From the NCBI RefSeq assembly GCF_905404315.1, contig NC_066296.1, positions 6,386,001 to 6,450,000 of the forward strand: 64,000 nt of DNA, in the 5' to 3' direction. The position numbers and the translations under genes were made by a program. Every line of letters starts with the position of its first letter. Position 1 is the first letter of the stretch. The notes beneath the pieces were generated by a model. The model was not told the origin of the DNA. It saw nothing but the letters and a program-made list of their open reading frames with translations, and made no database searches. This document shows positions 23,030 through 33,239 of the stretch, piece by piece. Origin of the DNA: Leptidea sinapis (taxonomy: Eukaryota > Arthropoda > Insecta > Lepidoptera > Pieridae).

Positions 23030-23308
23030 AATAAGGTGAGCAGGACGTTTAGCTGATGGTAATTGATACGCCCTGCCCGTTACAATTAGGATTCTTGAAA
23101 ACCCAAAAATTCTGAGCGGCACTACAATTGCGCTCATCACCTTGAGACAGAAGATGTCAAGTCTCATTTGCCCAGTAATTACACTAGCTACGGCGCCCTT
23201 CAGACCGAAACACAATAATGCTTACACATTACTGTTTCACGGCAGAAAAAGGCTCTTTTGTGGTACCGAAATTCTAGCCGGCATCCGGTGCAAAGGAGCC
23301 TCCCACTA
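23030..23308 (-). mobile_element. Retroelement 3' end, family F1 (minus)
   Basis: GACGTTTAGCTGATGGTAAT ... GCAAAGGAGCCTCCCACT. Nearly full-length; A tail at the left as mixed T/A. Confidence 0.75.
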
Positions 23309-23754
23309 GAAGAACTGGTTAATATAGTCTCGAATAAGCTTTAGATACTTACACTTATTTATGTATTTAATATAGTATTGCACAATAATAAATAATCTTT
23401 TTCCGTCCGTCTATTTAATCCTTAATAGTTTACAAACCATTTTTCAAAAAACTTTTGAAGAGGGTACAAAATACCTTTACAATTGCGCGCATAATATTTC
23501 ATTGTAAATGAATAATACTAGTTATTTTAATTGTAACACAAAATAATGAGGGTGTAAGACATCGCATTGACAATAATAATTTCGTATAATTAGATAAAGG
23601 TTTGGTCTCCAACTAGATACCGTAGTCGTAGTCGCAAAGTGCGGCAACTAATACTACGCCCAAGTTGGCGTACTTGAGCCAGTCTGTAACAATGTCTGAT
23701 GTTGGAGTGCCACATGTTCAGTTAAACTTTACTAATAATTGAAAGTAAAACCGG
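23309..23754. other. No gene recognised
   Basis: AT-rich spacer. Confidence 0.4.
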
Positions 23755-23945
23755 GTCGCGTAGTAATACTTTGTAAAAATAATACTACAAGATATAAGAA
23801 AGACACTGGGATCACATATCATCAAAGACGTTCTATACCATAGAACGTCATTGCACGTCATCAGTAAGTTTTTGTATTTTATAAATTTCAATGTAAAATT
23901 TAAAAGATGCCATTGAGTGTCAAAAACTAAGCAGCGGAGACCAAT
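23755..23945 (+). repeat. Dispersed repeat F7, copy 2, with palindromic insert
   Basis: Same landmarks as 1594-1760. After CATATCATC it carries about 38 extra bases that include a perfect palindrome at 23827-23849 (GACGTTCTAT-ACC-ATAGAACGTC). Confidence 0.6.
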
Positions 23946-24494
23946 CCTTAATAGTAAGGCTTGAAATTTTAAATAACAAAAAATTACAGCCTGTAAGACA
24001 TCGCACTGACAATAATAATTGAAAATTTCACAGATAATTTAGAATTTACTAGAAGAAGAGCCCATAATTTTCCTAAAAATGTAAAAGTATTGCACTGCCC
24101 AAAAATGTCAGTCTTCCAATAAAAATCAAGCCAATAATGAATTAAGTAGCGTTTTGAAAAGATAAGCCATGTAAGATTTATGATTCGAATATAAAAGTCT
24201 CATTTTAATAATACTACAATGTTATGTGATATATGATATTCTTTGGAAAATATAATATTGATAGATTGGTGATATGAATGGTTCTACTTATCATTTGGTC
24301 CATACGGCTAATGGTTGACGATGGCTACTTTACCATTAAGACTTATTATTAATTTTAATAATTAGTGAATAAATACGCGAGATGTTAGCTAAAATACCAA
24401 ATGATTTTAAAGAATTTGGCTGAAACACAAATAAAATGTTCTTCAGAGCTTCTGTTTGGCATACTGATCAATTAAAAACAAAGTTTTGTTTTGA
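23946..24494. other. No gene recognised
   Basis: AT-rich sequence downstream of the receptor gene stop codon. Confidence 0.4.
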
Positions 24495-24715
24495 AATAAC
24501 TAAAGCGAATTGACAATTATCGATTAAAGAGAATTCTTCGTAAACTAATATAAAATATAAATAATTCGAGCTTTAATAGAGAAATTATCCTTTTTTTCTA
24601 ATAACTAAAACCGATTTCCAATAATCGAATAAATAAAAGATTGTTCTTCGTAAACTAATATGATGTAAATAACTCGAGCTTTTATCGAGAAAATATCATT
24701 TTTATTATAACAATT
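24495..24715. repeat. Two diverged tandem copies of about 110 bp
   Basis: AATAACTAAA, then CAAT.ATCGA, then TTCTTCGTAAACTAATAT, then CGAGCTTT and GAGAAA.TATC recur in the same order (about 24495-24600 and 24605-24715). The block lies 130-350 bases beyond the receptor stop codon, so it may be in the 3' untranslated region. TTTATT at 24701 gives an AATAAA on the minus strand. Confidence 0.65.
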
Positions 24716-24844
24716 ATTACCAACTGGTTCGGTTTTAAGAAAAAATCCTTGCAGAATTGAAATTCAAAAGAATTCCTGCGTAAATATAGGTACATACTCA
24801 TCTATAACCATATCTATATTAGATTACTTACGAAACTCAACAGT

Positions 24845-25330
24845 TTATACTTTAACATCAAATTTATCGACTAGTCTATTGCTATCTGGCGAATCGTCAG
24901 CAAACTTAATATCATTAGATGATTCCGAATCATCTGCATATCTTATATCGTTAAAATCATTCCTTTTCAACGTTGAATCTTTCTCTCGACTTTCGCTTAC
25001 TCTCTTTAAAGTAAAGTCGTCTTTTTCTCTTTTATGTACTTTCACAGGAGATATATTTAGAGTTAAGTTTTTCATTGGTATTACCACGTGATTTTCTTCT
25101 TTCTTTTTCTTGTAACGTTTAGCAAGTCTCGGTGAGCCTTGCATGTCACTAATACTGAAGTTTAAGGGGTGTATCATGTTGCCACGTTCTCTTCGGGTTG
25201 ATTTTATTGACTCGTTGGATCGGTGGGAGCGATTGTCTGAGTTTCTCTTTAATGTACTTGATGCTGGACGATCTTCAGGTGATTCTGTATTGCTACCTGG
25301 ATCTGGTCGAAGCTCTTTCGGTATAACTTC
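24845..25330 (-). CDS. Receptor exon 10 (terminal, cytoplasmic tail)
   Basis: The acceptor TTCGATAG precedes GAAGTTATACC, and the frame is open for 161 codons to TAA at 24845-24847. The 486 bases start in phase 0, matching the exon 9 donor. The protein is highly charged: a basic KRYKKKKEE patch, three related TLKR motifs (SSTLKRNS, DFTLKRVS, DSTLKRND) and two acidic repeats (RYADDSESS and KFADDSPDS). No domain is recognised; the segment is probably disordered and rich in phosphorylation sites. An internal Met (about 25177) gives an apparent shorter ORF, but the open frame and acceptor show the exon starts upstream. Confidence 0.8.
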   Translation of the reverse strand, partial: EVIPKELRPDPGSNTESPEDRPASSTLKRNSDNRSHRSNESIKSTRRERGNMIHPLNFSISDMQGSPRLAKRYKKKKEENHVVIPMKNLTLNISPVKVHKREKDDFTLKRVSESREKDSTLKRNDFNDIRYADDSESSNDIKFADDSPDSNRLVDKFDVKV

Positions 25331-25429
25331 CTATCGAATAAAAAATACAACATTTAACGGAATTACAATAATAATTCAAGTATAAGTTACAGAATTTTTT
25401 TGCTTTTAAATTTTTAATCATGGCTAATT

Positions 25430-25700
25430 CTATTTTTTTTTAAATGGAAAACGACGACAAACGAGCGTACGAGTCACCTGGTGTTAAGTGATATCACCGC
25501 CACACTCTCTTGCAACACCAGAGGCCTTTTAGGAAGATGAACGTGCTTTTTTTACGGTACCCATGTCGTATCGTTCCGGAAACACTGCACAAGGAACCTT
25601 ATTCCACAGCTTTGTGGTACGTGGAAGAAAGCTCCTTGAAAACTGCTCCGTGGAGGACCGTTACACATCCAGATGGTGGGGATGATATCCTTACTTGTAT
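25430..25700 (-). mobile_element. LINE 3' end, family F2 (minus)
   Basis: ATGGAAAACGACGACAAACG ... CCAGAGG ... CCGGAAACACTGCACAAGGA ... CACATCCAGATGGTGGGGAT. In the intron between receptor exons 9 and 10. Confidence 0.75.
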
Positions 25701-25819
25701 TAAGGTTGTTGGTTTATATAATAAGGCCATCTCATCTCAATAGAGAAAAGAGTAATGAGTTTCAGTACACAGTTATTAGATTTATTATTAAGATTTATCT
25801 TCTTTCATACTTTGGCTTT

Positions 25820-25925
25820 TTTATGGAAGAAGAACAAAAACAAGCCGTATGGTCACCTAATGGTAAGTGATCACCTCTTGTAACACCAGACGAATCACAA
25901 GAGCCTTACCATCCTTATAAAGCAT
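25820..25925 (-). mobile_element. Short F2 LINE tail fragment (minus)
   Basis: ATGGAAGAAGAACAAAAACA, then GTCACCTAATGGTAAGTGAT, then TTGTAACACCAGACGAATCA: a diverged, shorter copy only 130 bases from the previous one. Confidence 0.6.
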
Positions 25926-26049
25926 CGAATAATCGTACATATGAATTAGAAAACCGAAAACACATTGGTGCGTGGTGAGAGTCAACGGTTCAACCTATTG
26001 CACTATTGACGTTTCAATAATATTTATCTTATATCTTTAAACGAGCAAT

Positions 26050-26400
26050 TCTTGTATATAAATATATATATAATCTGAATCTCGGAAACGGGTCCAACGA
26101 TTTTAATGAAATTTAGTATACAGATAGTTCCGAGGGCAAGAAAACGATCTAGCTAGGTTTAAATTTTTAAAAAATGTATTTTTATCCGTGTTTTAATGAA
26201 AAACTGCTACAATAACATTGGAACACAAAGGCGAATTTTGCCACTACATACAAGACTATAATAGCTCAGATGGGACATTGGGTGATCCGGAAAGAAGAAG
26301 TTTCGAATCCATATTATGTCCTATTAGTTTTTTTTGTTCAAGTTTTATACCTTCTTAAAAATCGTCATCCAGGTACTTTATATTTTACACGAGCAGTCTG
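26050..26400 (+). mobile_element. Helitron-like remnant
   Basis: TATATATATAATCTGAATCT..CGGAAACGGGTCCAACGATT and later GTCCTATTAGTTTTTTTTGT. The same words occur inverted at 63600-63765. Terminal CTRR not located. Confidence 0.45.
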
Positions 26401-27177
26401 TAAGTCGAATATGCGCAGAAGCAGTACAATGGCCTGCTTGTTCAGTATAATAATGCGTTCAGAATATTATTAAGGCTGCCACGAAACTGCAGCGCGCCAG
26501 GGACTAATAATAATTGTTTTTACGCGACTACGTGTAAGCGGTGTACATCCCTAGTACGAAGGGTCCGAACTAGCCCCAATGTTATTCTGAGGGCATTTTC
26601 GCACAGGTTCGATTGTCAGTACCTGAACCACTGCTGTATGGTACATGTGTTGACAATTCGGCCCTGTCCTAGGTTAGGAAGGTTAAGATTTTAAGATATC
26701 TTTGTAATGATCCTTTGTTGGTCGAAATACAGAATTTTTTATTATTATATATATTATTTATTTAGAATTCTATAACTTAAAGACCTAAAACGACATATTT
26801 CTTATATAACTTATCATCGCATTTGAATAAAAGTGCTTGTTATTTTAATTTTGAATCCATAATTGAATGGTATCCATCGTAGTATTTTCTTTGATAAAAC
26901 GCAAGTGTCATTTAAATAAAACACTTTTTAAAGTATTAAAACGCGTGTAATTGTAACTGTGTTTTTACATTATTTTTGCGTAAACGTTACTTTTATATTA
27001 TTATTTTATTTAACCCGACGTGGCCTTTCCACAGCATGTTTTCAGGGAGACATTATATTAAACAAAATAATAATAAAAATATAACTTCGACGCAAAAACT
27101 AATAATAAAAAAATTGTACGATGTCATCTTCAAAAACCAAATGATAAAAAATTTATCCAAATACGATGAAAAGATGT
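26401..27177. other. Intron, nothing recognised
   Basis: Intron sequence between receptor exons 9 and 10, AT-rich from 26740 on. No ORF of note. Confidence 0.45.
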
Positions 27178-27500
27178 TTTTTTTTATGGAATAGGAGGAT
27201 AAACGAGCCTGGTCTTAAGTGATCACCGCTGCCCACATTCTCTTGCAACACCAGAGGAATCACAAGAGCGTTGCCGGCCTTTAAGGAAGGTGTACGCGCT
27301 TTTTTTGAAGGTACCCATGTCGTATCGTCCCGGAAACACCGCAAAAGGAAGCTCATTCCACAGCTTCGTAGTACGTGGAAGAAAGCTCCTTGAAAACCGC
27401 ACTGTGGAGGACCGCCACACATCCAGATGGTGGGGATGATATCCTAACTTGTGGCGTGTCGTGCGAAGGTGGAATTTGGCGGCAGGAATCAGGTTAAAGA
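27178..27500 (-). mobile_element. LINE 3' end, family F2 (minus)
   Basis: Minus-strand frames RSFLPRTTKLWNELPFAVFP and RYDMGTFKKSAYTFLKGRQR are the C-terminus of the F2 LINE ORF2, followed by the GTTGCAAGAGAATGTGGGC tail and an A tail seen as T at about 27178. Confidence 0.8.
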
Positions 27501-27889
27501 AAGATGATGTAAAGCTGATAAAAACTTTTATGAAACTTCGATGGAAAAGATGAAGTAAAAGTAATGTAAAAACACAGTTACAATTTACAAAATTTTACAC
27601 CCGTTTTAATTCTTTGAAAAGTGTTTTATTTAAAAGATAACATCGTAATTTTTACACACGGACGAGTAAAAAATTAGGACTCCGTATCACCTTACGTAAC
27701 AGTGAGGCACGAAAACAAGCCGGTAAACGTGTAAATACATAGCCCCACGCATACACTTACACTAATACAAGCCGATCGGCCTCCATTATGAGATTTGTCA
27801 TCGTCTGTAACAGATCAGTTTGCGTCGCAATAAAAATGCCGTCGTGCGTTGTATGAAGTGAGAAAACAATGATATAAAAGTATTTGTGG

Positions 27890-28234
27890 ATAAATACTTT
27901 TATATTATTAAATATATTTTTATATATATTAAAAATATATTTAATAAATTATTTATTTCATAATTAATAAATAAATTTGATGAGTAAAAAAATTTATAAA
28001 AAAATAAATTACAAGGAAAAAACTTATTAAAATAAAAAAAAAATGTTTTAAAATTAAAAGAAAAATTAATTAATTTGATGCAATTCTTGAGATATAAATA
28101 ATTAAAACTAAAAGTCCCCCTAAGAAAATTAAATATAAGAAAATCAATAAGTTCTAATAATTATTCCTGAAAGTAAAAATAATAATAAAGTTTGGGTTAA
28201 GATTACAATTCCTATAGATAAAGGTGGGTGGTTT
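27890..28234 (-). pseudogene. ND6: Nuclear copy of mitochondrial ND6 (numt)
   Basis: On the minus strand, read with the invertebrate mitochondrial code (TGA=Trp, AGA=Ser, ATA=Met), the sequence gives NHPPLSMG, then TQTLLLFLLSG, STYWFSYM, LIFLGGLLVLIIYMSSMASN and further on INYEINNL. This is the recognisable N-terminal and middle part of insect NADH dehydrogenase subunit 6, a membrane subunit of complex I. A deletion and frameshift after FSYM and stops near SMASN show it is dead. It is a mitochondrial DNA insertion in an intron of the receptor gene. The downstream limit (lower coordinates) is blurred by AT-richness. Confidence 0.8.
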
Positions 28235-28260
28235 TGGGGTGACCGTGGCTTGGCTGGCAG
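28235..28260 (-). repeat. 26-bp copy of receptor exon 6 at the numt edge
   Basis: TGGGGTGACCGTGGCTTGGC plus TGGCAG at 28235-28260 is identical to 31430-31455 inside receptor exon 6, about 3.2 kb away and in the same orientation. It abuts the ND6 segment directly. Confidence 0.85.
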
Positions 28261-28443
28261 ATTTCCCTTAAATATTATACTTAATAAAGTAAAAAAATGT
28301 GTAACTGGTAAGCCCCGTAGCCGCACACACACTAGCATAAAGGTGCTTCACTTGCTAATATCACGGCGCTGAGTCCTTCTTTTTTTACTAATCTGTGTTT
28401 TTACAATTATATTTGAAACATATCTGATTTGAATTTTATCTAC

Positions 28444-28559
28444 CTCATATATAGGTGCTCTGCTATTGTCCATTTCTCTTATAATGTCACCTTCTTCAAT
28501 GGGTGGAATCCATACCAAAAACGCTGGATCCATTCCTAAATAAGATCCTGGTACAGAAC
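28444..28559 (-). CDS. Receptor exon 9
   Basis: Acceptor CTTTTAG before GTTCTGTACC; donor TATGAG followed by GTAGAT. 116 bases, phase 1 in and phase 0 out, matching its neighbours. Encodes the compact hydrophobic block GSYLGMDPAFLVWIPP then an acidic stretch, the most conserved-looking part of the cytoplasmic tail and a possible protein-binding motif (inference). Confidence 0.8.
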
Positions 28560-28949
28560 CTAAAAGTTTGAAAATTATCAATAACGGTTGTAAAACTTAC
28601 TTGCGTACTAGAAATAATTGAATATTATGAAATTAAATGTTAACATGCAAGAGTTATATAAAATTAAATGTTTACATGCAATATTCCTGTGTAGAATAAT
28701 AATTGATATTGCGGTTCGTAAGTTTGCGTATCAACCGATTAATTTAATGGTCTGGGGAAAAATATATTCTCCGCAACATCTGACTTGTTTGAATATTTTC
28801 TAGAAAGTAGTAATAATATTAATACAAAAATATAAACGAAACAACGAAGAACTGTTTTGCATCTTCTTGTGGCAAATTCCTAACATTCCCGAGGAATTTC
28901 CTAGTGTTTGTCACTAACAACATTTAGAACTCAAGATATTTACAATTAC

Positions 28950-29115
28950 CCGCATTATTCACTTCATAATCATAATAATCTATTTCCATTTCCGGGTGTG
29001 ACGTAAGGCTCAGATCGGATCTTAGTAGTTTCCTGTTGCAATTCTCTTTGGTGTGTTTCGGGTTGTCGCGAATCCTTGCTGAAGACACGCCACTCAGAGC
29101 TGGGGAGTACCATCC
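28950..29115 (-). CDS. Receptor exon 8
   Basis: Acceptor GTTTCAG before GGATGGTACTCC; donor GCGG followed by GTAATT. 166 bases, phase 0 to phase 1. Encodes GWYSPALSGVSSARIRDNP and a tyrosine-rich acidic motif MEIDYYDYEVNNAG that could be a phosphotyrosine site (inference). Confidence 0.8.
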
Positions 29116-29878
29116 CTGAAACATTAACTTAGATAAATTGATTTCCCTTGCTTTTTAACTTATTCAAATTACTAAGTTTTTGCTATTTGGCCATCAATGG
29201 AACGATGGCTGGTCCACGCGTCAACTCGTGAACGGGTGCTGCTTGTGGTGCCAGGTCGACCTGTTATATTTAATGAATCATTGTATTTGTTGGATGCAAT
29301 TACTAATTGTGACAGTGATCACGACCATCATGTTCACGAAGCATCCTTACACAAACAATGAGTTCAAGCTCTACAGGTTGATGCATCCAATATACGATAA
29401 TTCATATTTATACATTTAATTCTTTATTACCTTTCATGAAATAATTTATATTACTACACACGACATATATTGGATGCAGAACGTTACAAACTTATTTGTT
29501 ATGTATATAACAGCCATTGTAAAATACCCTATTTGCTTGAAAAGAGTGGCCGTTGAGTTTCTTATATGTTCTTCTCACGACCTCAACTTTTTACGAACAT
29601 ATGCTAAATTCAGTAATCTAAAAGAAATATTTGTAGTGACTATTCAGAAGCGCAAAGTTTAATCCTAATTAAATAAAGTTTATTTGACTTTGGAATGAAT
29701 TACTTGCTGTTTGGCCCGAAACAGGGGCAAAAACCTGAACATTATCGTAACACAACCGTACCTACCTGAATCTCAATTGAATAGTTGGTAGTTAAAGAAA
29801 AATCTTTAATCGTAAATTTTATAACGTATAAAATTGCAATGTATAAAACAATATTCATAAAACTTAATCTAAGCTCAC
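29116..29878. other. Intron, nothing recognised
   Basis: Between receptor exons 7 and 8. The plus-strand 79-residue ORF at 29180 has no family resemblance. Confidence 0.4.
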
Positions 29879-30049
29879 GTTAGTTAGTGTTGCAGCTGAG
29901 ACAGAAGAGGTTCGACTCTCACTTCTGTCCTTATCCCACATACTGTCTTTGTCCTTCTCGCTATAGCTGTCCCTCTCACTCACTGTGGTGGCACTTGTGC
30001 TTATGTCTGCTGTTATTTCACTCGTTGAGGCTTCTGGTGGTGAAGTTAT
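29879..30049 (-). CDS. Receptor exon 7
   Basis: Acceptor TTTCGCAG before ATAACTTCACC; donor CTAAC followed by GTGAGC. 171 bases, phase 0 both sides. Ser/Thr-rich then charged: SERDSYSEKDKDSMWDKDRS. If the donor is not used the frame reads four more codons (VSLD) to a stop, giving a potential short isoform. Confidence 0.8.
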
Positions 30050-30200
30050 CTGCGAAATCATTAACTTATTGCTCTTTTGTGTGTGATTAGTAATTATTGT
30101 TGCACAAATTAGTGCATAAATATTCAAACAAATATTGCCGAAAAACAAAACATTCAATGAATTATGGATGATATGATGCAAGCCTTAAAGCCTGTTTAAA

Positions 30201-30473
30201 TTTTTTATGATAATAAGAGATGAGACGAGCAGGACGTTCAGCAGATGGTGATATATACGCCCTGCCCATTACAATGCAGCTTAGTTCTGCTCAGGATTCT
30301 TCAAAAACCTGATTCTGAGCGGCACTACAACTGCGCTCGTCCCCCTGAGGCATAAGATGTTAAATTTCATTTGCCCAGTACTTTCACTAGCTACAACGCT
30401 CTTCAGACCAAAACACAATAATGCTTACACATTACTGCTTCACGGCAGATATAGAGGCCGTTGTGGTACGGAC
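30201..30473 (-). mobile_element. Retroelement 3' end, family F1 (minus)
   Basis: ATGAGACGAGCAGGACGTTC ... CACGGCAGATATAGAGGCCG. 5'-truncated F1 copy in the intron between receptor exons 6 and 7; T run at left is the A tail. Confidence 0.75.
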
Positions 30474-30745
30474 AACCGAATTTAAGCATATTATAATTAA
30501 CACAATTTACTTTGAAAATTTATATAAAATATTCTTAAGCATTAAAATTACAAGACAAATAGAAAGTAATTTTTAGTGGCACGTTATTTTATAATGTCCC
30601 AATTTCACTTACTTATCTTTCAGGACTACCTACCAGTGCTGTTAAATTAAATTACAAAATTAAATAATTTTTCTATCTACATCTAGAAATTTCCATTAAA
30701 GTAATCCAAATCATAATATTAACCATAACATAGCTTTATAATATT

Positions 30746-31318
30746 AAAGTTAAATCTGTGAAGAGCTTAATATGCGGATGGTACAGGATGATAGAGTTGA
30801 CGAAAGTTAAATCTGTGAAGAGCTTAATATGCGGATGGTACAGGATGATAGAGTTGACGAAAGTTAAATCTGTGAAGAGCTTAATATGCGGATGGTACAG
30901 GATGATAGAGTTGACGAAAGTTAAATCTGTGAAGAGCTTAATATGCGGATGGTATAGGATGATAGAGTTGACGAAAGTTAAATCTGTGAAGAGCTTAATA
31001 TGCGGATGGTACAGGATGATAGAGTTGATGAAAGTTAAATCTGTGAAGTACTTAATATGCGGATGGTACAGGATGATAGAGTTGATGAAAGTTAAATCTG
31101 TGAAGAGCTTAATATGCGGATGGTACAGGATGATAGAGTTGATGAAAGTTAAATCTGTGAAGTACTTAATATGCGGATGGTACAGGATGATAGAGTTGAT
31201 GAAAGTTAAATCTGTGATAAGCTTAATATGCGGATGGTACAGGAAGATAGAGTTGATGAAAGTTAAATCTGTGAATAGCTTTATATGCTGATGGTACAGG
31301 ATGATAGAGTTGATGTAT
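30746..31318 (+). repeat. 57-bp minisatellite, ten copies
   Basis: Unit AAAGTTAAATCTGTGAAGAG / CTTAATATGCGGATGGTACA / GGATGATAGAGTTGACG repeats with few substitutions. Because 57 is divisible by three and the frame lacks stops it produces a spurious 177-codon plus-strand ORF (repeats of SLICGWYRMIEL). Units 1-4 end GACG, later ones GATG; units 5-8 alternate GAAGAGC/GAAGTAC, implying duplication of a two-unit block. It lies in the intron starting 15 bases beyond the exon 6 donor. Confidence 0.95.
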
Positions 31319-31333
31319 TGAATTTGTAGTTAC

Positions 31334-31518
31334 TTGTGCTGAGACGTTTGTGGAGACAGTATGCGAGCGGCGCAGTGGCGAATGGTGGGTGTTGGTCAAC
31401 GGCGGAGCGCTGCTAGAAGATATATTTTCTGGGGTGACCGTGGCTTGGCTGGCAGCGCTACCTTCACTCCCCTGGCTGGCGGAGTCTGCTTCCAAGTCTG
31501 ATTGTGGATCGTCATCAT
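31334..31518 (-). CDS. Receptor exon 6 (juxtamembrane cytoplasmic)
   Basis: Acceptor TTACAGAG before ATGATGACG; using the second AG keeps the frame (phase 1), while the first AG would lead to a stop. Donor GCACAA followed by GTAACT, phase 0. 185 bases. Encodes an Asp run continuing from exon 5, then SDLEADSASQGSEGSAASQ and SPLRRSHTVSTNVSAQ: an acidic, serine-rich juxtamembrane tail. A 26-base piece is duplicated at 28235. Confidence 0.75.
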
Positions 31519-31565
31519 CTCTGTAAGGAAGTTAAGTCGTTTAACTTATAAGACCTTGGCGACCT

Positions 31566-32240
31566 TACCTTTCCGGATCGGCGCGCTCCGGATCTCGCTG
31601 TACACTGTAGATCGGCAAGCTTCCGGCATTTTCGCGGCATTTTCCCCGTGTGTATTATTTTACGTGTAGTTATAAAATGCTTATAACTAGGGTAATTTGA
31701 GTGACTGTCACTGAAAGCTATTGAAACAAGCTATAAGACCATGTATAAATTATTCATATTGTCTTTTCTTTTTTATTTCACACAGACTTTTCATTCGAAA
31801 AAAAGTGTAAAAATAGGTATATTTTAAAATAAACATTGTTATTATTGTTAATTACTTGTTTTATTTATTTCCTTTTATGTTTTTGTAATGAATAGTATAT
31901 GTTAAATATAAAATAAAGCTTAAATCTCCACAAAGAACGATCTTCGTGTAAAGTCTTGATAACGACCGCTCGCTGCGCCGGCCGGGAACAAGTCGACACA
32001 TAAGTGCTTTGTCCGTAAAGCTATGACGTCAAATATTGGTGGCCTTGAATCGTAACGGATCGAAATGTGTTTGGGAATTCACTCGTTCATAACTGCGTAG
32101 GCAAATAAACCATCTTGTACACCTAATAAGGGTGAAAACTGGATGAGGTAAAAGAGTGCCCCGCGGCACAGCCGCTCTCATTGTTTTTTGAATTACCAGT
32201 GCCCGCGGGCACGGCCGATGCGGAAAGGGTAAAAGGTCGG
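31566..32240 (+). repeat. Diverged direct repeat pair with 33240-33520, copy 1
   Basis: Landmarks TGTATTATTTTACGTGTA, ATTGAAACAAGCTATAA.ACC, AAATAAACCATCTT and AGTGCC recur in the same order at 33240-33520. The first copy is longer by about 350 bases (31750-32090). Class unknown; could be two decayed copies of one element. Confidence 0.5.
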
Positions 32241-32264
32241 TTTGTTTCGCCGCTCTTTTTTAAA

Positions 32265-32345
32265 ACTTATCAAATCAAAACAAATCAAATAAAATCAAAT
32301 CAGATCAAATCAAATCAGATCAAATCAAATCATTTTTATAACACC
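32265..32345 (+). repeat. (AAATC)n microsatellite
   Basis: Runs of CAAATCAAAT and CAGATCAAAT units, as often found beside the CATAAGTGTCATTTCCGTG repeat family. Confidence 0.85.
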
Positions 32346-33239
32346 ATTGTTAAAAGTCAAAAAATAAGTCAATTAAAAATTCGAATTATCATTTTAGATA
32401 GGTAGGGAAATACCTTACTCACAATAATACGATATTATGTAATTGTTGTTATGTTATATAAATAAAATATTTTTTACGTATTGTACAACAAATGTATCTA
32501 TGTAAGTATTACTTATTCTCTAGTCTGTCTGTTAGTTTTACATCATATTTAATATATATTTTCATACATACTGTCTAAGCTGATTCCGAGTTACATGAAA
32601 TTGGTTTACGAGAACAACAACAATGTGTTAATGATATGGACTTTGTATATTTGCCAAACTTTATCAATGGCCCCCATTTCTTGCCACAATGTCTGTTCTA
32701 TTCATCTTCCCGCGTTTTTTTTTAACTGTCTACTAGTTCAGACCAGGGGTGGGACAGACGCCTTAATGTGACGTTTTCAGAAGACTGTAGTGCCATCTGT
32801 TAGTTGGCCCGAAAATGAAAGCTTTGGCAGTTGTCACTCGCTTTCAAACCTTTCAACTTTTCTTTATTTGTGTTACTGCCCACTGGTCATAAAATGGCGG
32901 CTACGCCTAGCGTTTGCACATGTATGTAGCTCTCGTGTTCCATTTTGCATATTTACACTACTAAATCTATCCTTTATGCTCTTTGTTGTGACAAAATTAG
33001 ATAACTAACTCTACGCGCAATTTCAACATGATTAAAAATTGCAATACCTACATTAAAAAGTAGAGTTAGTTATTTAATTGCGTCAGAACATTAAAAATGA
33101 ATTTTATAATTTCGAGCTTATATACAGTTATTTTCGGGGCCAATCTCCAGATGGCGCTAGCTTTCAAATAGACAGCTCATAATGCGTAGAGAGGGCTCTC
33201 TTTTCCCTATATATTATTATACTCTTTGGTTCAGACTAG
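32346..33239. other. Intron, nothing recognised
   Basis: Contains a small inverted pair ATAACTAACTCTAC (32999) and GTAGAGTTAGTTAT (33060). No gene. Confidence 0.4.

Noticed and set aside
28144..28338. Minus ORF MLVCVRLRGLPVTHFF...
   Set aside because: A chance join of unique intron, the 26-base exon copy and the first part of the numt; stops at TGA that is Trp in the mitochondrial code.
30758..31291. 177-codon plus-strand ORF of repeated SLICGWYRMIEL units
   Set aside because: Produced by a 57-base minisatellite whose length is a multiple of three; no start context, no homology, and it lies in an intron on the other strand.
30746..31318. CRISPR-like array
   Set aside because: Units are contiguous with no unique spacers and the context is an animal genome.
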